64,000 nucleotides of DNA from Lepiota brunneoincarnata (Eukaryota; Basidiomycota; Agaricomycetes; Agaricales; Agaricaceae), in the NCBI GenBank assembly GCA_023014365.1, contig JAEBUN010000030.1:1-64000 (forward strand), in the 5' to 3' direction. Below the pieces are notes generated by a model. It saw only the letters and a list, made by a program, of their open reading frames with translations. It made no database searches and was not told where the DNA came from. Of the stretch, positions 12,254 to 22,754 are shown piece by piece; the stretch's first letter is position 1; the number at the start of each line of letters is the position of its first letter. The position numbers and the translations under genes were made by a program.

Positions 12254-13031
12254 ATGAACACTGCAGCACCCCTCAACATGGAATCACTGGGGGACACATC
12301 CAAATCCACCGCTTTGGGAATTAGGTTGCCTCTAGACTCCATGCCTGGATATTTAGTCAATGCCGACAAGCTTTGCCACCAAAATGCTGAAATGAAACAA
12401 CTATTCAATGTTCAAAACATCAAAGTCACGGTATGTTCCACTTCCAACATTCAACCCTTTTCTCCCCACATTGCTGCAGCAATCGGCATTTTGCCAGTGA
12501 TTTTAACAAACCTGCCACTTGGGTAATGTATCCATCCACTCACTCATGCCTTCATTGTTGGATACTACTAATCATTCATTTATTATGCTTCTTTGCTCAC
12601 CATCCGTTTCATATTTCAGCCAACTTTGATGGAGGATCTCCCTCATGCCATCATTGGCTGCAGCAAAATCATGGTTCCCACCCTTCTGGTACAGCCGTCC
12701 ACATTGTATATCATATTAAAATGCCAGGCCCTTATTTGATCCATTTGCCCAGAGTCTCACTGAGCATGAACTCCTTGCTGCTCATGCCAAGATTAAGGCA
12801 TTGCAGCAACATCAAGGCCTGAGCTACAAGGATGCAGCTCACCAATTGTACCACTCTGGAACCCTAAAGCTTGCTGTCCAAGACGACGCCCATGGCAAAC
12901 TTGTCAAATTATGGCAATCTGTTGACAAACTTATTGAAGAGGATATCACAAAACACCTTCTCACCATTGACGGCATCAACTCTAATACTACTCACATTGT
13001 CCCTAACCTCCCCATCTTGCCGAACATTTGA
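12254..13031 (+). pseudogene. Hypothetical helical protein gene, broken
   Basis: Two coding-looking pieces. 12254-12430 is ATG to a GTATGT donor, exactly 59 codons (MNTAAPLNMESLG...). A downstream piece begins near 12620 (PTLMEDLPHAIIG) and, after a frame change near 12720, continues to a stop at 13031 (SLTEHELLAAHAKIKAL...WQSVDKLIEEDI). The second piece is helical and hydrophilic. The 12431 donor has no acceptor that keeps frame at a normal distance, and the frame change suggests decay. It diverges from the minus-strand gene at 11.2-12.0 kb. Family unknown. Confidence 0.4.
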
Positions 13032-13655
13032 ATCATTGTGTATATACCATACATAATAATTGCTTATGGTTTTGAAGGCATCCCTGACCCCCATTGCTCA
13101 AAACTTTGCCTGCCCTCATTTCAGGCTATCCAGTACAATGCCACCCCATCTTGCGTAATATCTTCTAATACATGCCCATGAAAATGGTCTTCTGGTTTTA
13201 TCACACCATCTTGATTCTTCTCAAAAGTGCCACAATGAGCTTGCCACTCATGCTGCCCACCCCCCATATCATTTGGCAATGTTCATTCTGTGCTGCCCGC
13301 CGCCCCATGCCAGCTTTTTTCTTGCTGTCACTTTTCTTGACTTGTTGTTGCCTTATCCATCACTCATTGATTAGATTCCCCCCTCTTCCTTTTTCCAACC
13401 AGACTGATTCACCTCACTCATGCCGCCCCAAAATTGCCACCCATACCACCTAACCCAATACCATTCAGCACTTCAATTATGTCAAATATCTATTATCACT
13501 TAATTTTTGTCAAGCAATCAATCCATGGAAATGTTCTTATTTAGTCTCATGCCATGCCACTGCTCTGCAATTGCTTGCTATCCACTTCCGAGCCCAGCAT
13601 TCTATGCCTCCGTGATCCTTGGATCCTAAGGGCCCCTCTGATGTGCTTCCCAAAT
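13032..13655. other. Gene-free spacer before the R array
   Basis: C/T-rich sequence, still rich in TGCCA words like the block to its left. I could support no gene, LTR or inverted repeat here. Confidence 0.5.
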
Positions 13656-14984
13656 ACACGAGCAGAGCTATCGTCTTATTAAGAATGGGACAAGGCCGTG
13701 GGAGTGATGGGTGCTGAGTCAGAGCTGACCAATTCTGACATAATATTTTCTGATTGGCTGGCTGGGGGGGTCAATGACAAGGAGGGGGTTTAGAGTTCTA
13801 TAAATCTGGGGATCTAGGGGGGTGGATAGTGAGATGTGAACGGCGAAATTACGAAGCAGGTTGATAGAAAGAATGTTGAGGAATAAATTGATCTTTGTGG
13901 GGGAAGAAGTGTCTGTAGAGGGCTGGGAAATGGTTCAATGGCAATGGTACTTGGGATTCCGGTTGGGGCGCACTGGCTCTCTCCCTTTGCGAAGACGCAA
14001 AGCAAACCAATAGAGAGAACAATGAGGAATAACACCTTTGATGGGGATATTGATGGGGGTATTCCCAGTGCTAGAAGCGTTCATTTGCAATGTTACTTTG
14101 GGATTGGGGAGCGGCTATAAGCATGGCAAACCCCTGATTTAACGGATATTTATTGATAGGTGGGATGTTGAGGGATTGGACATGGCCCCTGATGGCCATC
14201 AGAGGGAAAAATGCAAAAAGCACAATTCGAGTGGCTTCCACTGGCTCAATTGCTACAATACCTTGGAGCCCCTTTGGGGCACAGATTACAAAGACCTCGC
14301 AAAAATCTGGAACAGAATCAATAGGGAGATTGTGGAGAAATTGCAATTACACTGTAATTCTGAAGGAAATTCGTCCCAGGGCCCTACATTTATTTGGAAT
14401 ATTCGCTGCTTGGTCCCATGTTACCCCTCCTATGGGTGGACATGTCCTCAAAGTCCTGAAGCAAATCGATAGGTACAATATTGTGCAACACTCAGTTTTA
14501 TATATTACATGATATTCAATATCTCCGCTTATATGCTCATTCCCCTCGCGCCAGACCTGGGATTCACGTGTCTTACATCTCCGCCATTGCCCCCAAGCAA
14601 TCCGCAAATAAATCGATAGATGGAATGTCGAGCAATTGGAATTTCTTTGGAAACATCGAAATTCTGGCAATTGCTGACAAATCCGGATCAATGCCCATCT
14701 GCGCTTCTCACGCTCAGTCCACCATGCCACCATCCCTCTCCAGCCATAAAAATTCGCTAAAAATACGCATAAATTCCCCAAAATTTGGATAATATTGGAT
14801 ACATCCAACATCATTGTAAATCACAAATAAACTGTAAAAATAATCGTTAAAAATTCAGGAAAATTAGAAATAAATTACAGATAAATCTAACTGCTCAGTT
14901 AATAGTGGAAATTTGATATAATCAATACTAAGTGACCACAAATCCATACTATGTCCAAGATATAAGTAACATGATTAGGATAAT

Positions 14985-15264
14985 GCTAAATTGCAATGGA
15001 AATTGACCACATATGCATGCCAGAGGCATGGATTGTGGTCAGTTTCATAATGTGTTTAAGATATAAGTAGTATAACATATTCAGATAATGCTAGATTGTG
15101 ATGGAAATTGATCACACATACATGCTGAAGGCATGGATTGTGGTCAGTTTCCTGCTGTGTTCAAGATATCAGTAACACAACATATTCAGATAATACTAGA
15201 TTGTGATGGAAATTGACTACACATGCATGCCAAAGGCATGGATTGTGGTCAATTTCCTGCTGTG
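14985..15264. repeat. 105-bp hairpin tandem repeats, first part (split by E2)
   Basis: Three units centred at about 15016, 15119 and 15224. Each holds an inverted repeat CATGCC-nnn-GGCATG inside a wider one, TGACCACA...TGTGGTCA. The array resumes at 23177 after the E2 insertion. Confidence 0.88.
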
Positions 15265-15650
15265 TGTTATCAGAAACCACATCAGAAGGACGGTTACTTT
15301 TAGCTCACATTCCCATGTCACTATGAAACTATCAGTAGTGTACATCAGAAGGACTATTCTTAGTATACGCCTCATGTTTACTTATCTCTGACTCATAGTT
15401 ACCCCGGTCTGGACCATTATAGTAGGAGTACAGCCACACTTAAAAGTATATAAGGATACAGTACAATACCTTGTATCCTTATCTTAGTGTTATACAGTTC
15501 TTGCCTCCTATACCTCTTTGCCCTTAAACCGGCTGGACTATAGTGCTCCGTCGTCTCTAAGTCACGCCTAGTAGGACAAGACCAAGTCTGTATAGACATC
15601 TTGCCACGAACGCCGTGCTACTCAAGAGCGAACCCCTAACCCGGGTAACA
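15265..15650 (+). repeat. 5' LTR of E2
   Basis: TGTTATCAG...CCCGGGTAACA, 386 bp. It has two direct copies of ACATCAGAAGGAC in U3 and a TATATAAGG box at 15447-15455. The 60-residue frame that recurs in every copy on the opposite strand is just LTR sequence. Confidence 0.97.
15447..15491 (+). promoter_or_regulatory. E2 promoter: TATA box and putative transcript start
   Basis: TATATAAGG at 15447-15455 lies about 30 bases before TATCTTAGTGTT (15480-15491). This word is the exact complement of the bases just inside the LTR and so probably marks the start of the RNA in a self-priming element. Confidence 0.65.
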
Positions 15651-15651
15651 A

Positions 15652-15663
15652 AACACTAAGATA
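15652..15663 (+). other. Self-priming primer-binding site of E2
   Basis: AACACTAAGATA directly follows the 5' LTR. It pairs 12 of 12 with TATCTTAGTGTT at 15480-15491. No TGG-type tRNA site is present. The layout is that of Tf1/sushi elements, where the RNA 5' end primes reverse transcription. Confidence 0.7.
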
Positions 15664-16021
15664 CTCTGCTACTTATCTCTTGCTCGCCCTCTACTCTGCT
15701 CTGCTTTGCCGATGTACTGAACGCGTCGAGGTACCCTGGTCGTTCAAAATGACGTACGAAAGAAAACCGCCTCTCTGTGTAGCCATCGCTACGTCCCTCA
15801 ACCTCTCCCCGCCAGAAGACCTGGCTTACCTATTGATTTTCGTTTTCACCTCTACCGCCACCCTCATCGCCTATCGAATCATCACCCTAGAACTCGAACG
15901 TATCACGTGCCCCTGTCACTGTTGCGTCGTCAGATCGTGGAACCTATATTCAGGAATATCCATAATCGCCACCCAATTCTTCATACTTCTAGCGATAATC
16001 GATCGCTAGACAAAAATCACC

Positions 16022-17827
16022 ATGCCTCCAAAGAAATTCTCGGCCCGAGAATCCCCATCACCTCCCCCTCCTCCCAAATCGAGAAGCAGAATCTCAGGAT
16101 CAGGAACCCAGAACCCAGATCCCAGAAGAAACCCTATCCCCACTCAGACACCATCCCCATTCTACCCCCCATCTCCATTCGACTCACCCACTCCAAGTAC
16201 ATCAACACGTACAAGAACAAGCTTTGCTGACGAATTAGCTGAACGACAAAGACTACAACAAGAAAGAGAATTAAAAGAACACCACGAACAAGAAGAAAGA
16301 AAACGCAAACAAGCCGAAGAATACCGTGCTAAAGTAGACCCATTGAACGACTACGAACTCCAAAGACTTAAACACGCCCTCAAACAACCAAGAGGACTTT
16401 CCACATCAGAAGAGAACTTACTCACACGCCACGAATACGCCGTAAATCAGGGAAAAACTCCCCCAGCAGATAACGACTCCGACGTCTATATAACGGACGA
16501 CAACCAATCAGATCCCGATCCACAACCACCCGCATTACCCGCACCAAACGTACCCTTAGCCCTACCGGCTCCCCTGTTACGACCAACACAACCACCATCA
16601 CCACCACCGCCGCCGCCACCAGGACAACTACAAATAATGGCTGCCACAGCTACCCCAAAGGAGTTAGGACTCCTCAAACCCATCGCCTTCGATGGAAGCA
16701 GAAGACTATTCGAAGATTGGATCTTCCAATGTGAAGTTTACGTGCTCGCCAATGCGACCACTTACAACACCGACCTCGCTAGGACCCTATTCGTCCTTTC
16801 AACGATGCAATCAGGAGACGCCCGAGCCTGGGCCAGACAATACCTCCACGAGAGAAACGCCCAAACTCCACAAGGGCAACCCATAATCATGGAGTCATGG
16901 GACAACTTCACCGCCCGACTTAGGGCTGACTTCACCCCAGCGGACGAACACGCGTACGCACATACCAGACTCCAAACCCTGCATCAAGCAGGCAAACCAA
17001 TGACCGAGTTCAATGCTCAGTTCAAAGAACTCGTCCGACAATCCGGACTAAACGAAGATCGCACTTTAATCGATCTATACTGCAAAGCAATCGATCGTCG
17101 CATTGCCATGAAGATCGATGAATTGGAAAACCCTCCGACAACTATCACCACTTGGTACACCCGAGCAAACAAACTCGACGACAATTTCCGCTGAATCAAC
17201 GCCCTCTACAGCACCCCCAGAAACACGTTTCCCCAAAGAAACCAATACCAACCCAACCGTGGACCAAGTCGACCAAACAATAACGTGCCCTATGCGCAAT
17301 TCTACCAAAGGAGCAATGCTCCACGATTCACCCCACGCGACCCACATGCCATGGAAGTAGACCATGTTACGATAGAAGAAGGATTCGAAGATCCTTATCC
17401 CGAAATCCCACAACCGGAATATGCCGAAGAAAACTCCACACAAGAACAACTGGAGTTAGATGCCGTTGTCACCAGACAACAAATGAAATCATACCAAAAC
17501 CAGGAATGCTTCCGATGTGGAGCCAAAGATCATTGGGTCAGCAAATGCCCTCAACCACCACCAGCTAGACGCTTCCCAGGAATGTGCACCAATCCCCCTC
17601 GCCCTGCGAGAAACCCCAACCGTCCCTTCCCTGGACAACAAAACACTCGTCCCGGATTTCCAAACCGGAACGCCCAACAATCACCGCAACGCAAGTATTC
17701 TCTTGCAGTCGCAGAAGTTGCATCTCAGATGCGCCAAATGGTCGATGACCTCGATCCTGAACTCCAACAAGAACTCCATTCCGCGCTAGCCAAGGACCCG
17801 GAAATGCGTCCATTCCAGGATTTTTAA
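16022..17827 (+). CDS. gag: E2 gag (capsid and zinc knuckle) with one in-frame TGA
   Basis: 602 codons in one frame from ATG 16022, split by a TGA at 17192-17194 (390 residues before it). The N-terminal part is Pro/Ser-rich with a charged Glu/Arg/Lys helix. A capsid-like helical region follows (F-D-G...FEDWIFQCEVYV, W-x-F-x-ARLRADF). After the stop the same frame continues to a CCHC knuckle, CFRCGAKDHWVSKC, and a Pro/Arg-rich end. Gag packages the element RNA in virus-like particles. The stop separates capsid from nucleocapsid. It may be a mutation of an ancestral CGA or a readthrough site, and the sequence alone does not decide. Confidence 0.85.
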
Positions 17828-17949
17828 AAAGGAACGCTGTCGACAGATGTGCCCCTGCACATTCCAGAACTCAGAAGGACATTTCGTACTCTCACTCCCA
17901 GAAGGACATTTTCTCGATAAACTCTGTACAATTACAACTATCCCCGAAT

Positions 17950-18190
17950 AAACGATCCCTTTTCTTACCCATCGAGATTTGGAGTGAACGGACATCAAAA
18001 CCCGTGGCCATCACCGCCCTAATAGACTCAGGAGCCCAAGGAAATTTCATCTCCCACAAGGTCGTTGAACGACATGGTTATCAAACCAAACAGCTGGACC
18101 AACCAATTCCACTCAGTAACGTTGATGGAACTGATAATCAACATGGCAAGATCCATGAATACATCAAAATCAAACGTTGACCTCGACACC
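17950..18190 (+). pseudogene. E2 aspartic protease, damaged
   Basis: The active-site triad DSG is encoded at 18025-18033 (LIDSGAQGNF) in a frame that differs from the pol frame starting at 18065. This protease frame ends in a stop near 18180, before the usual C-terminal half of the domain. The pol frame then opens with sequence that does not look like protease. A deletion with frame change is the likely explanation. Confidence 0.65.
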
Positions 18191-21100
18191 TTCTCTTTAG
18201 AAAGAGAAATGAACCCGATGCTTCTAACCCCATTAGAAATAAACGCTAAAGCAACACATGCCACAACGCTCCACAATGAGCAACACAATCCGACAAAATC
18301 GGCAAACCAAAAAGGAAAACAACTGGAATCAAACAAGGAACCACCCGAGATCCCTCGGAGATTCACCCGATGGGCTAAAATATTCAACAAAAAAGCCTCC
18401 GAACGGTTCCCACCATCAAGAACGTTTGATCACAAAATCGAACTAAAACCAACATTCGAAGCAAAATCAATGAAACCTTATCAAGTGGCACCTGCCAAAG
18501 AAAAAGCGCTAAAAGAATTCATAGATGAAAACCTCCGAAAAGGGTACATCCGACCCTCAAAATCCCCTATGGCATCACCCTTTTTCTTCGTTGCCAAGAA
18601 AGGAGGAGACCTCCGACCCTGCCAAGACTATCATTATCTAAACGATCATACCGTCAAAAATGCCTACCCAATCCCCATGATTTCCTCTATCATGGATAAA
18701 CTCAAAGGAGCTAAGTATTTCACCAAGCTTGATGTCCGCCTAGGATACAATAACGTCAGAATCAAAGATGGCGATCAATGGAAAGCAGCGTTCAAGACTC
18801 CCATGGGTCTTTTCGAACTGACTGTCATGTTTTTCGGACTTTGCAACAGTCCCGCGACGTTCCAACATATGATGGACACGTTATTCTCCGAAATAATGGA
18901 GAAAGGAGGAATCATCATCTACATGGATGATATCCTAATCTATGGTAAAACCCAGGAAGAAACCGACCGACTTACGGAAAAAGTACTGCAAATCCTGCAG
19001 GAAAACGACCTCTACCTTAAAACGGAGAAATGCGAGTTCAACAAACAACGACTCGAATATCTCGGCATGATCATCACGCCAGACGAGATCAAAATGGATC
19101 CCGGAAAACTCAAGGGAATAGAAGACTGGCCAGTACCAAAAACAGTCCGACATGTTCGGAAATTCATTGGATTTTGTAACTTCTACCGGAAGTTCATCCG
19201 CAACTACTCCCACCACACCAAACCCTTGAACCAACTCCTTTCCAAATCAAACAAATTCGAATGGAAAGAAGAACAACAGAAAGTGTTCGAAACACTCAAG
19301 AATGAATTCCTAAAGGAACCGGTACTCCTCATGCCTGACTCCACAAAACCCTTCGAAATAGAAGCCGATGCTTCTAAATTCGCATCAGGAGCTGTCCTGT
19401 ATCAATACGACATCAACAGAATACGGAAACCCGTATCATTCTATTCAAAGATGTTTGGACCAGCGGAACGCAATTACGATATCTATGACAGGGAACTCCT
19501 CGCTATTATCCGAGCCCTTGAGGAATGGCGCCACTACCTCCTTGGCAGCCCCCACACTGTTCATATCAGAATGGACCACCAAAACCTCACATACTGGCGT
19601 AAACCCCAGAAAATCAACCGCCGACAAGCACAATGGGTACAAACCCTCGCTGACTACAACTTCAAATTAGAACATGTCCCAGGATCAAAGATCCCTGCAC
19701 CAGACGCCCTATCAAGACGACCAGACCACATCCCCGATGAGGACAATGATAACGAAGATGTTACCATGCTCCCAAACAACCTCTTCGCCGCCAACGCTGA
19801 CATAGAAGATCAAAACCTGATCACAGTACTCCCAGAACACCTCTTTATCGCCACCATCGATATGGAACTCCAAGAAAGAATCACAGAATCACCAAAATAC
19901 GACGCTAGAACCACCGAAGCATTCAAACTCCTAAAAGAAGCCCACCCTAACGCCGCCGATAAAGACTTCGGAACAGTTCCAACCCCGAGTGGTTCACTCC
20001 TCACGTTCCAAGAACGTGTCATCATCCCAGAAGATCTCCAACTCAGACGCGATGTCATCGCAAGGTACCACGACCACCCTACACGTGGTCACCCTGGAGA
20101 ACAAGAAACGTACCGCCTCGCCAAGAAAGAAGTGTATTGGCCAGGAATGTCGACGTTCATAAAGAATTACATCAAAGGCTGTCCAGAGTGTCAGCAACAT
20201 AAAATCATACGCAGACCAGATCGCGCACCGACCCAACCGATCCCTCCACCAGCGTCTAAACGCCCATTTGCCCAGATCTCATGGGATCTTATCACCGGTC
20301 TACCACCTAGCGCCAGCCATAATGCGATATTGTCCATGGTGGACCACGGCCTTACGAAGGGGGTAATTTTCATCCCAACGTCAGATCGATCAAACGCCAA
20401 CGACATCGGACGACTATTAATAGAAAAAGTCTTCACCAGATTCGGACTACCCAACAAAATCATATCAGATCGAGACCCCAGATTTGCGGCCAACTCCCTC
20501 CGACAACTAGCCAAACGACTAAATATCCAACAAGCATTCTCAACCGCATACCATCCCCAGACAGATGGCTCCACCGAACGATACAACCAGGAAATCGAAA
20601 CCTACCTCGCCATATATTGCACCAGAAACCCTCTTGACTGGTCAGAAACCCTCCCCATCGCCGAGTTCGCACACAACTCCAAAATACATGCCTCAAGGCA
20701 GAAATTCCCATTTGAACTAATCATGGGATACAACCCTCCACCGATACCCACGGTAATGGAAACATCGAACTTTCCATCAGTAGACGAACGCATCAGACTC
20801 CTTGACGATGCCAGAAAAGAAGCACACGCGGCACATCAACTCTCCGCCGACATTATGAAACAAAGAACCAGAAAAGCGGTCAAACCCCTTGAAACACGTC
20901 AAAAGGTATGGCTAGAAGCCAAAAACCTCAAACTTCCCTTCATTTCCAACAAAATATCCCCAAAACGACTAGGACCCTTCCTTATCACAGAAGTCCTATC
21001 GCCGCTCACCTACAAACTAAAACTTCCAATCAAATGGAAGATACACCCAATATTCCACAGAAACCTTCTAACTCCATATACCGAAACAGAAGCATACGGA

Positions 21101-21382
21101 TCTCATCCGACCCCACCACCACCAGACATCATCAATGAAGAAGAAGAATACGAAATAGAAGCCATTCTAAATCACCGCCAATACCGCGGAAAACTCCAAT
21201 ACTACGTCAAATGGAAGGGATACTCCCACACGGAGAACGAATGGATCACCGACGAAACACTTCATGAGAACGCCAAGGAATACTTGACCGAGTATAAAGA
21301 AACTCATGGAATCCTCCAGAAAGAACAGGAACCCACCAGAACCAACCAAAGACAACTTCGCTCCCACACCAAACGTACTTAA
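18065..21382 (+). CDS. pol: E2 pol: reverse transcriptase, RNase H, integrase, chromodomain
   Basis: 1105 residues from the first ATG. The true start is unclear because the protease part is in another frame. RT: KLDVRLGYNNVRI, FFGLCNSPATFQ, YMDD at about residue 285. RNase H: EADASKFASGAVL and [19 protein letters not shown] (about 430-530). Integrase: an H-H-C-C zinc finger (about 665-715, HDHPTRGH...CPECQQH) and a D,D,E core (SWDLITG, ISDRDPRF, TERYNQEIE). C-terminal chromodomain at about 1025-1080 (YEIEAILNHR...YYVKWKGYSHTENEWI), which in chromoviruses guides insertion to heterochromatin. No internal stop. It ends two bases before the next ORF. Confidence 0.95.
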   Translation: MNDMVIKPNSWTNQFHSVTLMELIINMARSMNTSKSNVDLDTFSLEREMNPMLLTPLEINAKATHATTLHNEQHNPTKSANQKGKQLESNKEPPEIPRRFTRWAKIFNKKASERFPPSRTFDHKIELKPTFEAKSMKPYQVAPAKEKALKEFIDENLRKGYIRPSKSPMASPFFFVAKKGGDLRPCQDYHYLNDHTVKNAYPIPMISSIMDKLKGAKYFTKLDVRLGYNNVRIKDGDQWKAAFKTPMGLFELTVMFFGLCNSPATFQHMMDTLFSEIMEKGGIIIYMDDILIYGKTQEETDRLTEKVLQILQENDLYLKTEKCEFNKQRLEYLGMIITPDEIKMDPGKLKGIEDWPVPKTVRHVRKFIGFCNFYRKFIRNYSHHTKPLNQLLSKSNKFEWKEEQQKVFETLKNEFLKEPVLLMPDSTKPFEIEADASKFASGAVLYQYDINRIRKPVSFYSKMFGPAERNYDIYDRELLAIIRALEEWRHYLLGSPHTVHIRMDHQNLTYWRKPQKINRRQAQWVQTLADYNFKLEHVPGSKIPAPDALSRRPDHIPDEDNDNEDVTMLPNNLFAANADIEDQNLITVLPEHLFIATIDMELQERITESPKYDARTTEAFKLLKEAHPNAADKDFGTVPTPSGSLLTFQERVIIPEDLQLRRDVIARYHDHPTRGHPGEQETYRLAKKEVYWPGMSTFIKNYIKGCPECQQHKIIRRPDRAPTQPIPPPASKRPFAQISWDLITGLPPSASHNAILSMVDHGLTKGVIFIPTSDRSNANDIGRLLIEKVFTRFGLPNKIISDRDPRFAANSLRQLAKRLNIQQAFSTAYHPQTDGSTERYNQEIETYLAIYCTRNPLDWSETLPIAEFAHNSKIHASRQKFPFELIMGYNPPPIPTVMETSNFPSVDERIRLLDDARKEAHAAHQLSADIMKQRTRKAVKPLETRQKVWLEAKNLKLPFISNKISPKRLGPFLITEVLSPLTYKLKLPIKWKIHPIFHRNLLTPYTETEAYGSHPTPPPPDIINEEEEYEIEAILNHRQYRGKLQYYVKWKGYSHTENEWITDETLHENAKEYLTEYKETHGILQKEQEPTRTNQRQLRSHTKRT

Positions 21383-21384
21383 AG

Positions 21385-22509
21385 ATGCCCATGAACCTCG
21401 ACCTCACTCGCCCCCAAACTACTCCCCCTTTCTCTACAACACCTTCACCAACCTCCTCGTCATCCTCCATCGTCATCATAAACAATGCAAGCGTCGAACA
21501 TACTACACTTCAAACAACTCCCATTCCGGCCCCGTCTCCCTACACCCCCTCTCACACCTTCGCCACAACATACGCCTCCCCCAGGGACGAGACCCCCGAC
21601 CCCAATGACACCCCAGAACCAACAGCCGCCCCAGCCGCCTCCCTTAGATACCATACAGCTGGAGTACGATCATATGGACCAGATCACCCTTCTGATGGAG
21701 ATCTGCGCGAGGCTGCCACCGACGGAGCCTTTACGACTAAATTGGAACACACTCCAATTTCAGAATACGACCGACAACTCTGGTATGACTATACCCACCA
21801 CGTACAACAGACTAAGGCTCTCGCTACTGCGTACAATACGCAACGTGCCTGGGCAGAATCACTCGAGCGACTTCTCCGCTCAAGATCGGGCCTCATGTCC
21901 GAGGTGTCGAAGAACCTACCCAAACGAAATGAGGTACATACCTCGCAGCCCCCCACCACAACCATCCCCACCACTACCACGACGACCACTGCCGCTATCA
22001 TCACCACCACCCCCAGTAAGGGAAGAAAGCCCGCCAGTATCAGAAATCCCTTCAGACTTCTCACCCCCACCAAGGACACCACCCACACCGTCGCCAGTAA
22101 CAACGTCCCAGTTTGGAACTCCCCCAACCCCATTCACCCACGAACCAACCCCCGAACCACCGACAGATTGGTCTGCATCCAATGCAGACACACAGGACAC
22201 TGGGCTATGGATTGCCCCCAATTTGCCTGTCTCGGATGCAAGCAATATGCCCCGGGACACTACTCATACGACTGCATCAAATACAGATGCCCCCACTGCG
22301 CCGTCTTCCAACCGCGCCATAAACGGACCGAATGCCCAAGTCAAAAGACTCGACACGCCCCCTACTCCAGAAATACTACAACCTGTCCCTCGACCATTCC
22401 CACAACTCACCATCGATACATCGATCTCACCCACGACGATTATTACGAGGAGTGCTACGATGACATGGCCAAATCAAACATCACAGGAGAACCATGCGGC
22501 TCCTTCTGA
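21385..22509 (+). CDS. E2 ORF3a: three zinc knuckles downstream of pol
   Basis: 374 residues from an ATG just after the pol stop. The N-terminal two thirds is Pro/Thr/Ser-rich with a short Trp/Tyr-containing helical segment. The C-terminal part has three consecutive knuckle-like motifs: CIQCRHTGHWAMDC (CX2CX4HX4C), CLGCKQYAPGHYSYDC and CPHCAVFQPRHKRTEC (both CX2CX6HX4C). This looks like a second nucleocapsid-type RNA-binding protein in the position where env sits in other elements. It overlaps ORF3b for about 1 kb in another frame. In the old copy at 36.6-37.5 kb this frame has several stops. Confidence 0.7.
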   Translation: MPMNLDLTRPQTTPPFSTTPSPTSSSSSIVIINNASVEHTTLQTTPIPAPSPYTPSHTFATTYASPRDETPDPNDTPEPTAAPAASLRYHTAGVRSYGPDHPSDGDLREAATDGAFTTKLEHTPISEYDRQLWYDYTHHVQQTKALATAYNTQRAWAESLERLLRSRSGLMSEVSKNLPKRNEVHTSQPPTTTIPTTTTTTTAAIITTTPSKGRKPASIRNPFRLLTPTKDTTHTVASNNVPVWNSPNPIHPRTNPRTTDRLVCIQCRHTGHWAMDCPQFACLGCKQYAPGHYSYDCIKYRCPHCAVFQPRHKRTECPSQKTRHAPYSRNTTTCPSTIPTTHHRYIDLTHDDYYEECYDDMAKSNITGEPCGSF

Positions 22510-22753
22510 ACCAAACCAACTCACCCCACCAGAAGAAAGAATCGAAAGTCCCCACTTCAGATGTCTCCTATATGATATCTTTTACCCAGGACAACCCCCA
22601 TCCCCAGAAACCGCCACCATACTCGATCTTCACAGAACTCCCACTCCTACCTTCTCCCCTGTCATTCCCCCCAGACCAGACTCCACCGACCTACCACAGA
22701 TCGACTACTACAAACCAAACTACCTAGCCGAATACCCGGAAGAAGGAAACTAA
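21485..22753 (+). CDS. E2 ORF3b: long Pro-rich frame overlapping ORF3a
   Basis: 422 residues, Pro/Thr-rich throughout, with less repetitive stretches (DQITLLMEICARLPP, RIESPHFRCLLYDIFY). It overlaps ORF3a by 1025 bases in the other frame and ends 37 bases before the 3' LTR. No known domain. It is homologous and still open across both halves of the old E2 copy (36606-37563 and 60038-60435), although pol and ORF3a there are full of stops. That is either selection or a composition effect: ORF3a and pol are rich in CGA codons that decay to TGA, while this frame has few. Confidence 0.55.
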   Translation: MQASNILHFKQLPFRPRLPTPPLTPSPQHTPPPGTRPPTPMTPQNQQPPQPPPLDTIQLEYDHMDQITLLMEICARLPPTEPLRLNWNTLQFQNTTDNSGMTIPTTYNRLRLSLLRTIRNVPGQNHSSDFSAQDRASCPRCRRTYPNEMRYIPRSPPPQPSPPLPRRPLPLSSPPPPVREESPPVSEIPSDFSPPPRTPPTPSPVTTSQFGTPPTPFTHEPTPEPPTDWSASNADTQDTGLWIAPNLPVSDASNMPRDTTHTTASNTDAPTAPSSNRAINGPNAQVKRLDTPPTPEILQPVPRPFPQLTIDTSISPTTIITRSATMTWPNQTSQENHAAPSEPNQLTPPEERIESPHFRCLLYDIFYPGQPPSPETATILDLHRTPTPTFSPVIPPRPDSTDLPQIDYYKPNYLAEYPEEGN

Positions 22754-22754
22754 C

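Noticed and set aside
13814..14035. Minus-strand ORFs recurring in every R unit (also near 25084, 29702 and 14347)
   Set aside because: They recur because the DNA is homologous. Frames break differently between copies, and there are no domains or start context.
15417..15599. 60-residue ORF in E2 LTRs (also 22943 and 59567)
   Set aside because: It lies wholly within LTR U3/R in antisense, and its copy number is simply LTR copy number.
16422..16683. Gly/Val-rich minus-strand ORFs
   Set aside because: Complement of the Pro-rich E2 gag linker.
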